Source: Hohaiivirga sp031546825
GTDB taxonomy: Bacteria > Pseudomonadota > Alphaproteobacteria > Rhizobiales > Beijerinckiaceae
Length of the DNA stretch: 64,000 nucleotides
Assembly: GCA_031546825.1 (NCBI GenBank)
Contig: JAVBJU010000004.1
Location: forward strand, 36,820-100,819
Direction: 5' to 3'
Below are positions 24,734-32,430 of the stretch, one piece after another. Position numbers and translations under genes: made by a program. The notes beneath the pieces are model-generated. The model saw nothing but the letters and a program-made list of their open reading frames with translations, made no database searches and was not told where the DNA came from. The first letter of the stretch is position 1; each line of letters begins with the position of its first letter.

Positions 24734-25360
24734 ATGAGCGCAGCAGGCCTAAACGATGGCGATCAGACGATGGAGAGCATCCTCGACTCGATCCGCCGGC
24801 TCAGGGCTGAAGATCATGCCCCGCTACCACCGGTCGTTTCCGCGCCTGCGGATGAGATCAGGCCCCCACGGGTGGAAACAGCCTCCCAGGTGGAAGCAAG
24901 CTTCCATGAGGAAGTAAACTCCCAAGAGGAATTAAACTCCCAGGAACAAGCCGGTTCCGAGATGGAAACCAGCTCCATTGATGAGGACATTCGCGCTCTG
25001 CGCGTTGCTTTGACTGAAATAAGGGCAGAGACGGCGAGCCTCCAAGACCAGGCCCCGATCTTCCCGCAGGATGAGGTTTACCAGGCAAACTGGCCTGAGA
25101 CTGATACTGCCGGAGATGCGCCAGTCTTCGTTTCCCAAGAGGAGCCACCGGCTCTTGTGTCGTTGGACGTTGAGCAAGCCGTGCGCCAATCATTTTTAGG
25201 TCTTTCCCATACTGCGGCCACGCAGGAAGTTCATCCTGAAGAGATCACGGAACGGCTTCTGCGGCCCATGCTCCAGCAATGGCTCGATGACAATTTGCCC
25301 ACGCTCGTGGAAAATCTGGTCCGCGAAGAAATCTCCCGTCTTTCCGGTCGTCGCGGCTGA
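24734..25360 (+). CDS. PopZ-like DUF2497 polar-organising protein
   Basis: A 208-residue acidic protein with the PopZ layout. The N-terminal helix DQTMESILDSIRRLRAED binds partner proteins in Caulobacter PopZ. A long, disordered Glu/Pro-rich linker follows, and the C-terminal oligomerisation helices ITERLLRPMLQQWLDDN and LPTLVENLVREEISRL end the chain. The linker contains two in-frame copies of an 18-bp unit (24908-24943) encoding EEVNSQ/EELNSQ. The gene sits between tolC and valS as in related genomes. Expected role: a pole-organising hub that anchors the chromosome origin and cell-cycle proteins. Confidence 0.87.
   Translation: MSAAGLNDGDQTMESILDSIRRLRAEDHAPLPPVVSAPADEIRPPRVETASQVEASFHEEVNSQEELNSQEQAGSEMETSSIDEDIRALRVALTEIRAETASLQDQAPIFPQDEVYQANWPETDTAGDAPVFVSQEEPPALVSLDVEQAVRQSFLGLSHTAATQEVHPEEITERLLRPMLQQWLDDNLPTLVENLVREEISRLSGRRG
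24908..24943 (+). repeat. In-frame 18-bp tandem repeat in the PopZ-like linker
   Basis: Two copies of GAGGAAKTAAACTCCCAR in a row, encoding E-E-(V/L)-N-S-Q. A length-variable linker is a plausible consequence. Confidence 0.75.
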
Positions 25361-25511
25361 AAATCGCCACTGCTCTGCTTTTTTAGGCGTCCCGCATAGC
25401 GAAAGTGCCATATTGGCTTGCTTCCGGGCGGGGTGATGGCTTATTCCGTTTTCTCTCAGTCTTCAGTTTTGCCAGCGCCGTTTGCGGTGCCAACCTGCTT
25501 TGGTCTCGATT

Positions 25512-28208
25512 ATGGATAAAACCTTTGATCCCGCCGCCGTTGAAGCGCGTATCGCCACCCGTTGGGAGGAGGCCGAGGCCTTCAAGGCCGGTCGTGAGGA
25601 TCGTAAGGACGCCGCGCCTTATTCCATCGTGATTCCGCCGCCTAATGTGACGGGTTCGCTGCATATGGGCCACGCGCTCAACAACACGTTGCAGGATGTG
25701 CTGTGCCGCTTTGAGCGCATGCGCGGAAAGGATGTGTTGTGGCAGCCAGGCACCGACCACGCGGGCATTGCGACGCAGATGGTGGTGGAGAAGCAACTGG
25801 CAGAAAAGCAGATTCACCGCCGCGATCTTGGACGTGAGGAATTTGTCCGTCGGGTGTGGGAATGGAAGGCAGAATCGGGTGGGGTTATCGTCAACCAGCT
25901 CAAGCGACTTGGTGCCTCTTGCGATTGGTCGCGCGAACGCTTCACCATGGACGAGGGGTTGTCACGAGCGGTTCTCAAAGTTTTTGTCGATCTGCACAAG
26001 CAGGGGTTGATTTACCGTGACAAACGATTGGTCAACTGGGATCCGAAGTTCCAGACAGCCATTTCCGATGTCGAAGTCCAACAAATTGAAGTCAAGAGCC
26101 ACCTCTGGCATATCCGTTATGAAATTGAGGGTATGTCAGGCCGTAGCGTCACAGTTGCGACCACGCGCCCTGAAACCATGTTGGGCGATACCGCCATTGC
26201 CGTGCATCCCGATGATGAACGTTATGCCGATATCGTTGGAAAATACGCCATTCTACCTCTGATCGGACGTCGTATTCCGGTTGTCTCCGATACCTATTCC
26301 GACCCGGAAAAGGGCACTGGGGCGGTCAAGATTACACCGGCCCATGATTTCAACGATTACGGTGTTGGCAAACGCCATAATCTGCCTCTGATCAATATTT
26401 TCGATCTTGAAGCGCGGCTGGTGCTTGTTGGCAATGAAGCATTCCTTGCGGACCTTAACGGGCCCGATGTCGATGCAATTATGGCTCTTCACGACATGGA
26501 CCGCTTCGAAGCGCGCAAGCGCATCGTTACCATGCTTGAAGAGCGCGAGATCATGGTGGCGATTGAGCCGCACACCCATGCTGTACCGCACGGCGACCGT
26601 TCCGGTGTCGTGATTGAGCCCTATCTCACCGATCAATGGTATCTCAATGTGAAGCCGCTCGCCGACCGCGCACTTGACGCTGTCCGCGCCGGAAAGACCC
26701 GCTTCGTGCCGGAAAACTGGGAAAAAACCTTCTTCCAGTGGCTCGAGAACATCGAACCTTGGTGCATTTCTCGCCAGTTGTGGTGGGGGCACCAGATCCC
26801 TGCCTGGTACGACGCCGATGGCAATATCTTCGTTGAGCTCAGTGAAGAGGAAGCTCTGGCGGCTGCCAAGTTGAAGCACGGCAAGGATGTGGAACTGCGC
26901 CGCGACGAAGATGTGCTCGATACCTGGTTCTCATCGGGTCTGTGGCCGTTCTCAACGATGGGCTGGCCGGATAAGACGCCGGAACTTGCGCGCTATTACC
27001 CGACCTCCGTGGTTGTCACCGGTTTCGATATCATCTTCTTCTGGATTGCCCGGATGATGATGATGGGGCTGCATTTCATGGATGAGGTGCCGTTCCACGA
27101 TATCTATATGCATGCGCTCGTCCGTGACGAGAAGGGTGCCAAGATGTCGAAGACGAAGGGCAATGTCATCGACCCGCTGGTTGTCATCGACCAGTACGGC
27201 GCTGACGCCTTGCGCTTCACGCTGACGGCGATGGCGGCGCAGGGGCGTGATATCAAGCTCGCGGTGTCGCGCGTCGAAGGCTATCGTAATTTTGCGACCA
27301 AGCTGTGGAACGCCGCCCGCTTCGCCGAAATGAATGAATGCAAGCGCGTTGCCGGTTTCGACCCGACTGCTGTCAAGCAGACACTCAACAAATGGGCGCT
27401 GAGCGAATGCGCCAAGGCCTGCGCCGAGATCACCCAGGCGATTGAGGTCTATCGGTTCAACGATGCCGCAGGCGCCGCTTATCGGTTCGTGTGGAATGTG
27501 TTCTGCGACTGGTATCTCGAACTGGCAAAGCCGATGTTCATGGGCGACGACGCCGCTGCCAAGGCTGAAACCCGCGCCAGCGTTGCCTACGTGCTCGACG
27601 AGACCTGCAAGCTGCTACACCCGTTCATGCCGTTCCTCACCGAGGAGCTGTGGGCAATCAAGGGCGAAGAGGGGCCTGCGCGTGAAAGCGTGCTGACGCT
27701 CGCCCCCTGGCCGCAACTTGATACCCTGCGCAACCCCGCAGCCGAAGCGGAAATCGGCTGGGTGGTTGATCTGGTGTCGGAGATTCGCTCGGCTCGGTCC
27801 GAGACCAATGTGCCGGCAGGTGCGCAGGTGCCGTTGGTGCTAGTGAACCCTACGGATGAAATTAAGCGCCATGTTGCAAACTGGGGTGACATGATCCGTC
27901 GCCTGGCGCGTCTTTCAGACATCAGCGTCGCCGAAGTTGCACCGAAAAGCTCCGTCCAACTGATCGTTCGTGGCGAAGTCTCGGCACTGCCGCTGGAGGG
28001 TGTTGTCGATATTGCAGCCGAAAAAGCCAGGCTTGCCAAAGAGATAGCAAAGCTGGATGCTGAAGTTGGTAAAATTGACGCCAAGCTCTCCAACAATGAC
28101 TTTCTGGCCCGCGCACCGGAAGAAGTGGTTGAAGAACAACGCGAACGCCGTGACGAGGCCAATTCCCGCAAAGCCAAGATGGCCGAAGCAATAACCCGCC
28201 TCGGCTAA
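25512..28208 (+). CDS. valS: Valine--tRNA ligase
   Basis: 898 residues from ATG 25512. It is a class Ia synthetase: HMGH (HIGH box, 51-54) in VTGSLHMGHALNN; a CP1 editing domain with TTRPETMLGDTAIAVHPDD; DVLDTWFSSGLWPFSTMGWP; and KMSKT (KMSKS box, near 544) in KGAKMSKTKGNVIDP. A C-terminal arm coiled coil begins near EKARLAKEIAKLDAEVGKI. It charges tRNA-Val and edits Thr-tRNA-Val. All catalytic and editing blocks are intact. Confidence 0.97.
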   Translation: MDKTFDPAAVEARIATRWEEAEAFKAGREDRKDAAPYSIVIPPPNVTGSLHMGHALNNTLQDVLCRFERMRGKDVLWQPGTDHAGIATQMVVEKQLAEKQIHRRDLGREEFVRRVWEWKAESGGVIVNQLKRLGASCDWSRERFTMDEGLSRAVLKVFVDLHKQGLIYRDKRLVNWDPKFQTAISDVEVQQIEVKSHLWHIRYEIEGMSGRSVTVATTRPETMLGDTAIAVHPDDERYADIVGKYAILPLIGRRIPVVSDTYSDPEKGTGAVKITPAHDFNDYGVGKRHNLPLINIFDLEARLVLVGNEAFLADLNGPDVDAIMALHDMDRFEARKRIVTMLEEREIMVAIEPHTHAVPHGDRSGVVIEPYLTDQWYLNVKPLADRALDAVRAGKTRFVPENWEKTFFQWLENIEPWCISRQLWWGHQIPAWYDADGNIFVELSEEEALAAAKLKHGKDVELRRDEDVLDTWFSSGLWPFSTMGWPDKTPELARYYPTSVVVTGFDIIFFWIARMMMMGLHFMDEVPFHDIYMHALVRDEKGAKMSKTKGNVIDPLVVIDQYGADALRFTLTAMAAQGRDIKLAVSRVEGYRNFATKLWNAARFAEMNECKRVAGFDPTAVKQTLNKWALSECAKACAEITQAIEVYRFNDAAGAAYRFVWNVFCDWYLELAKPMFMGDDAAAKAETRASVAYVLDETCKLLHPFMPFLTEELWAIKGEEGPARESVLTLAPWPQLDTLRNPAAEAEIGWVVDLVSEIRSARSETNVPAGAQVPLVLVNPTDEIKRHVANWGDMIRRLARLSDISVAEVAPKSSVQLIVRGEVSALPLEGVVDIAAEKARLAKEIAKLDAEVGKIDAKLSNNDFLARAPEEVVEEQRERRDEANSRKAKMAEAITRLG

Positions 28209-28213
28209 CAAGC

Positions 28214-28234
28214 CCCCGCGCTGCCAGCGCGGGG
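28214..28234 (+). other. Hairpin between valS and the DUF1489 gene
   Basis: Perfect 9-bp stem (CCCCGCGCT / AGCGCGGGG) with a 3-base loop, 6 bp after the valS stop and 18 bp before the next start; no T-run. Confidence 0.55.
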
Positions 28235-28251
28235 CAAACGATGGTAGGACA

Positions 28252-28689
28252 ATGGCACTCCATCTGATCAAACTGTGCGTAGGCGTTGAAAACATTCAGG
28301 ATCTCCGCGACTGGATCGCGGAGAATGAGGCGTTGTGTCATCGCCTTGGCCGCGCGTTCGAGCACAGCCACACAACTCGCATGGTGCCGAAACGCGTTGA
28401 TGAATTGCTGGATGGTGGGTCGCTCTATTGGGTCGTTAAGGGGCAGATGTGCTGTCGCCAGAAGCTCCTGGCGGTCACGCCTTTTGTTGATTCTTCAGGC
28501 ATTGGCCGTTGTCGGCTGCAGCTTGAACCGGATCTGGTTCTGGTGGAGCCGCGGCCCTACCGTCCATTCCAAGGCTGGCGTTACCTGAAGGCAGAGGATA
28601 CCCCGCGCGATCTGGCCGATGGGGCTCAGGGTGCCGAGGAAATGCCAGAATCACTGCGGCGGGAACTTTCCAGTCTCGGGCTTTTATAA
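28252..28689 (+). CDS. DUF1489 family protein
   Basis: A 145-residue cytoplasmic protein. HLIKLCVGVENIQDLRDWI, HTTRMVPKRVDELLDGGSLYWVVKG and PYRPFQGWRYLKAED-DLA match DUF1489, a family nearly confined to Alphaproteobacteria with no established function. It follows valS after 43 bp with a hairpin between, so read-through expression is likely. Confidence 0.88.
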   Translation: MALHLIKLCVGVENIQDLRDWIAENEALCHRLGRAFEHSHTTRMVPKRVDELLDGGSLYWVVKGQMCCRQKLLAVTPFVDSSGIGRCRLQLEPDLVLVEPRPYRPFQGWRYLKAEDTPRDLADGAQGAEEMPESLRRELSSLGLL

Positions 28690-28783
28690 AAAAATACAAT
28701 CGAGACAAAAAGCTGATATGTGGATAGGGAACATAGGGATTCCTGTGACATTGCCTTAATGAATATTAACGAGGAGGCGTACC

Positions 28784-29149
28784 ATGTTCGTCGCTTCTGA
28801 AGGGTGGTGTTGCCGCTACGAGGTTCTGTCCCTGCGGGATGGATATCTGGTGCAGATGCGAGATGTCGAAACCGGCGATCTCGACGAAGAGTTTTCGACT
28901 TTATTCCGGACGCTGCCCGTGGCTGTCGCCTATGCGGTGATGTCGGCGGCGTACGAACGCTACGCTGAGTTGGAAGAAGACGAAGAGGGGCTCGACGAGC
29001 TTGAAGCCGAGCTTGAGCTGAGTGAGCAGATTTTCATGGAGCTCAGCGATAAGCTCGGTGACATCGGCTACTGCCAGAGCAAAAGTGACCCCGATATTGA
29101 AGGCGCTCAAGCCATTGATGCTTCCGCGTTAATGGCAACTTACCACTGA
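28784..29149 (+). CDS. Hypothetical acidic protein
   Basis: 121 residues; family not recognised. It has a strong GAGGAGG ribosome site. The N-terminal half (EGWCCRYEVLSLRDGYLVQMRDVETG) looks beta-rich. The second half is a very acidic helix (LEEDEEGLDELEAELELSEQ) that could form a coiled coil. There is no signal peptide or membrane segment. Codon usage resembles the neighbours, so it is likely a real, lineage-restricted gene. Confidence 0.7.
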   Translation: MFVASEGWCCRYEVLSLRDGYLVQMRDVETGDLDEEFSTLFRTLPVAVAYAVMSAAYERYAELEEDEEGLDELEAELELSEQIFMELSDKLGDIGYCQSKSDPDIEGAQAIDASALMATYH

Positions 29150-29311
29150 AATCGGGAGCCGGGAAACGTGCGTTTCCCGCTTCCCATGGCTGCTCGATGG
29201 ATATGCGCAGGCTGCGATCCGACGATTCCATGACAACGAAATCATTGCGTTACGGCGTTTTATAACGCACAGGTGAACGGCTTGCGTTAACCTCGTGCCG
29301 AATGATGTACC

Positions 29312-30010
29312 ATGGGAAATCTGATTTTCGCCGCCGCTGCCGGGTTCGTGCTGTGGTGGCTTTCCAGAAATTACAAGAAATACGAAACCCTGCGTTTTGC
29401 TAAAATCGGTAAGTCGATTGTTGGTGGGCTTTTTGTCGGAGCTGGCGTTGTGTTGCTCGCGAAGGGCCAGCTTTTGCCCGCCGTTCTCGGCTTCGGCGTC
29501 GGGTCATCCCTGCTTGGTTGGGATATATGGGCGTTTTTCAGCGGCCGCGGCTCCGCACGCATGTCACGTTTCACTGCGTCCTCCGTCTCCCTTGAGCTGG
29601 ATAATCTGACCGGGCAGATGGACGGGACTGTGAGGAGGGGCCCTTTCACGGGCCGTCGATTAAGCCGAATGACCCAAGAGGAAATTGGTGCGGTGCTCAA
29701 TGATGCCGCGCAGATTGCCGATGCCGCTGCGGTGGAGTTGTTGCAGGCGTATCTTTATCGCCGGTTTTCTGGGGGGCCGGAACAAGGTCGCGGCACCAAC
29801 CCACGCTCTGCCAATGCTCGTCGCCCAGGCACCATAACCGAACAAGAGGCCTATGAGATTCTTGGGTTGAAGGCGGGGGCGGGCACTGAGGAGATAAAAG
29901 GGGCCTACCGCACCCTGATGAAGAAGCTTCACCCCGACCTCGGCGGCACCGCGTATCTCGCGGCGCGTGTTAACGAAGCAAAAGATGCTCTGTTAAAGCG
30001 CCCAGGCTGA
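29312..30010 (+). CDS. Membrane-anchored DnaJ-domain protein
   Basis: 232 residues. Two N-terminal hydrophobic segments (about 3-17 and 33-66) are followed by a linker with MTQEEIGAVL and a C-terminal J-domain. The J-domain contains ITEQEAYEILGLKAGAGTEEIKGAYRTL-type sequence near 175-200 and the HPD motif in KKLHPDLGG. It resembles DjlA/TIM14-like membrane J-proteins that stimulate a local Hsp70 (DnaK) ATPase at the inner membrane. The topology (short N-terminus, C-terminal cytoplasmic J-domain) is inferred. Confidence 0.85.
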   Translation: MGNLIFAAAAGFVLWWLSRNYKKYETLRFAKIGKSIVGGLFVGAGVVLLAKGQLLPAVLGFGVGSSLLGWDIWAFFSGRGSARMSRFTASSVSLELDNLTGQMDGTVRRGPFTGRRLSRMTQEEIGAVLNDAAQIADAAAVELLQAYLYRRFSGGPEQGRGTNPRSANARRPGTITEQEAYEILGLKAGAGTEEIKGAYRTLMKKLHPDLGGTAYLAARVNEAKDALLKRPG

Positions 30011-30116
30011 AGCCGCCTCGTGAAACCCAAATGCCGTTGTTATGAACCGGCTTTTCAGACGAAAAACACTTTGTTGTCAGTGCGCTTCGTCCGAAGTTTT
30101 TCAGGTGATGGCACCG

Positions 30117-31625
30117 TTACCCGCGCGCGGCAAAGCAGGTGAAACCATTACGCTTGAGCGCTGTGCAGGCGGTCAGGGCATCGCTCTGCTCCGTGAAACC
30201 GGAGAAGCGGGCGCGATAGAGGGTTGTGCCTGCGCTGCTGATCTTTTCCGTGAGCGGAGCCATTTTGGCGAGGGTTCTGCCGGATTTATCCTTGGCATTG
30301 GCCAGCAAAGCTCTCGCCTTCGCTTCTGAATCCGGTGCGCCGAGCTGAATAACCCAAGCGGATGCAGTCACTTTAGCAGGCGTGGCCAGTGCTTTCTTGC
30401 CTTCGTCCTTGGTCAGCATCTTGGTCAGATCGGATGGCGTATCACGCGCTGGTGCGGCGTAAGCCTGGGCATTGGCCGGAATAACCGACGGTGCGCCTGC
30501 TTTCCACCGCAGATTCGGAGTGGTGTTCACGGCTGGCGTTGCCGTTGAAGCGGCATTAGCGGCCGAAGTTACCACCGGGCGGATTGGCTTGTCTGCCTGC
30601 GCTTTACGCACCGGCACACTTGCGGCTGAAGGCGGCAGCGGTGCGGGCGTTGTGGAGGCGGTGGTGTCGACCTCGTCATCCTGGATGGAATTGATATTGG
30701 CCTTGGCGACGGTGGTACGACGCGAAGTGGCTTTTTCCGCAAAGACAGGGGTCTGGCGTGTGCCCGCATAGGCCCGCTCGAGGCCATCTTCAATCAGGGA
30801 GACCATGGCGTTGTCGCGAACGGCTGCGGTGCGCCCGCCAAGCACGACGCCGACCACGTGGCGATCACTGGTTTTGGCATTGGTCATCAGGTTAAAGCCC
30901 GATGCGCGCGTGTAGCCGGTCTTGATACCGTCAACGCCTTCAACACGGCCCAGCAGACGGTTGTGATTGCCGATTACCTGGTTGCCGTATTCAAAGCTGT
31001 GGGTTTGGAAATAGCCGTAGTATTTCGGGAAACGATCCTGAATTGCGCGAGCCAAGACGGTCAAATCGCGCGCAGTCGTTACCTGTCCGGGGTTGGGAAG
31101 GCCGGATGCATTGCGATAGACCGTGCGAGACATGCCGAGGGAGCGCGCTTTCTTGGTCATCATATTGGCAAAGGCTGATTCCGAGCCGCCAATGTTTTCG
31201 GCAATCACCACGGCCACGTCATTGGCAGAGCGGGTGACCACCGCCTTGATAGCGTCTTCGACATCAATCGTCTGTCCGGCGCGAACGCCGAGCTTGGACG
31301 GCGGCTGTGACGCCGCGTTTCCGGACACCTTCAATTCGGTATTGAGGGTCATGGCACCGCGTTCGAGACGTTCAAACAGGAGATACAGCGTCATGACTTT
31401 GGTGATCGACGCAGGATGGCGCAGAGCATCCGGGCTGGTCGCGTGGAGAACTTTTCCGGTTTTCACATCAACAATCATGTCGGAATAGGGAGGATTGTAG
31501 CTTGCTGTCCGCTTGGCGTGCCGTCGACGGGCATCGGCCGGTGTGATCGCAATGCAGAGCGCCATGATGCAGCCGACTAGTCCAGTGACAACCAAACGCT
31601 TGCCAAGTGTATGGGTACGCAACAT
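30117..31625 (-). CDS. D-alanyl-D-alanine carboxypeptidase with SPOR domain
   Basis: 502 residues from ATG 31625 (GGGAAAA site; the in-frame extension to 31694 is not used). A signal anchor spans about 10-32. The penicillin-binding active site is complete: SITK (Ser73, Lys76), SAN (Ser133-Asn135) and KTG in GVDGIKTGYTRAS. A Pro/Ala/Thr-rich linker leads to a C-terminal SPOR domain (AWVIQLGAPDSEAKARALL to the end), which binds denuded septal glycan. It trims pentapeptides in peptidoglycan, probably at the division site. It is divergent from clpS. Confidence 0.9.
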   Translation of the reverse strand: MLRTHTLGKRLVVTGLVGCIMALCIAITPADARRRHAKRTASYNPPYSDMIVDVKTGKVLHATSPDALRHPASITKVMTLYLLFERLERGAMTLNTELKVSGNAASQPPSKLGVRAGQTIDVEDAIKAVVTRSANDVAVVIAENIGGSESAFANMMTKKARSLGMSRTVYRNASGLPNPGQVTTARDLTVLARAIQDRFPKYYGYFQTHSFEYGNQVIGNHNRLLGRVEGVDGIKTGYTRASGFNLMTNAKTSDRHVVGVVLGGRTAAVRDNAMVSLIEDGLERAYAGTRQTPVFAEKATSRRTTVAKANINSIQDDEVDTTASTTPAPLPPSAASVPVRKAQADKPIRPVVTSAANAASTATPAVNTTPNLRWKAGAPSVIPANAQAYAAPARDTPSDLTKMLTKDEGKKALATPAKVTASAWVIQLGAPDSEAKARALLANAKDKSGRTLAKMAPLTEKISSAGTTLYRARFSGFTEQSDALTACTALKRNGFTCFAARG

Positions 31626-31935
31626 TTTTCCCGGCCTTCTGAAGCTATCCACAACATCCAATGCGGCAACAAAAGGTTGTGACCGCAAAAACACACGGTG
31701 GCAGACTAGTAAGATGAGGTTACGGGTCCGTTAATGGGCTTGGTTAACGTTCTTGTTTCCGCATGTCAGAAGGCATATTTTGGATGGATCGCAGTTTTTT
31801 CAGTTGGCGGTTCCACAGGTGGAAGAAAAGTTGCCTCTATCAAATGCGATGATTTCATTTCATGACGGAAGCCAAGCGGAAAAGCCAAGCGGTGCCGCGC
31901 GTGAATTTGGTGGAAGACGGAGTTGCAGGGGCGTT

Positions 31936-32319
31936 ATGACAGGACGGGTAAAATTGACAAAGGGTGCGACGTTGCCATCTGGGACCACGGGCAGCAACCA
32001 GGACGATGGTGATGATGGCTCCCGGCATGGCACCGCGGTCATTGCGCGCTCGCGCACCAAGCTGTCGCGACCAAGTCTCTATCGTGTGCTACTTCTTAAT
32101 GATGATTACACGCCCATGGACTTCGTCCAGCACATATTGCAACGTTTTTTCAACAAGAGCCCAGAAGACGCGGAACGCATCATGTGGACGGTTCACTATA
32201 CCGGTGTCGGCGAATGTGGAATTTATACCTATGAGGTCGCCGAAACCAAGGTGACACAGGTGATGGACTTCTCCCGCAAAAACGAACACCCACTGCAATG
32301 CGTAATGGAAAAGACTTAG
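31936..32319 (+). CDS. clpS: ClpS adaptor
   Basis: 127 residues from ATG 31936. The core matches ClpS: YRVLLLNDDYTPMDFVQHIL holds the N-degron pocket Asn-Asp, followed by MWTVHYTGVGECGIYTYEVAETK and NEHPLQCVMEK. The N-terminal about 45 residues are disordered, as usual. It delivers N-end-rule substrates to ClpAP. clpA begins 111 bp downstream, consistent with an operon. Confidence 0.95.
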   Translation: MTGRVKLTKGATLPSGTTGSNQDDGDDGSRHGTAVIARSRTKLSRPSLYRVLLLNDDYTPMDFVQHILQRFFNKSPEDAERIMWTVHYTGVGECGIYTYEVAETKVTQVMDFSRKNEHPLQCVMEKT

Positions 32320-32430
32320 TTGCCTCGGCCTAGCGGTGCCATGTTAACGCCCTAAATAAAGTCTGTAACACCAACGTCTCTCTGGGAGTGCCCAAATCGG
32401 GCTTTGCCGAGTCGAACAGGATAAGGTTCC

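Noticed and set aside
29150..29311. Possible small gene or RNA between the acidic orphan and the DnaJ-domain gene
   Set aside because: No start with a ribosome site, conserved peptide or clear structure seen.
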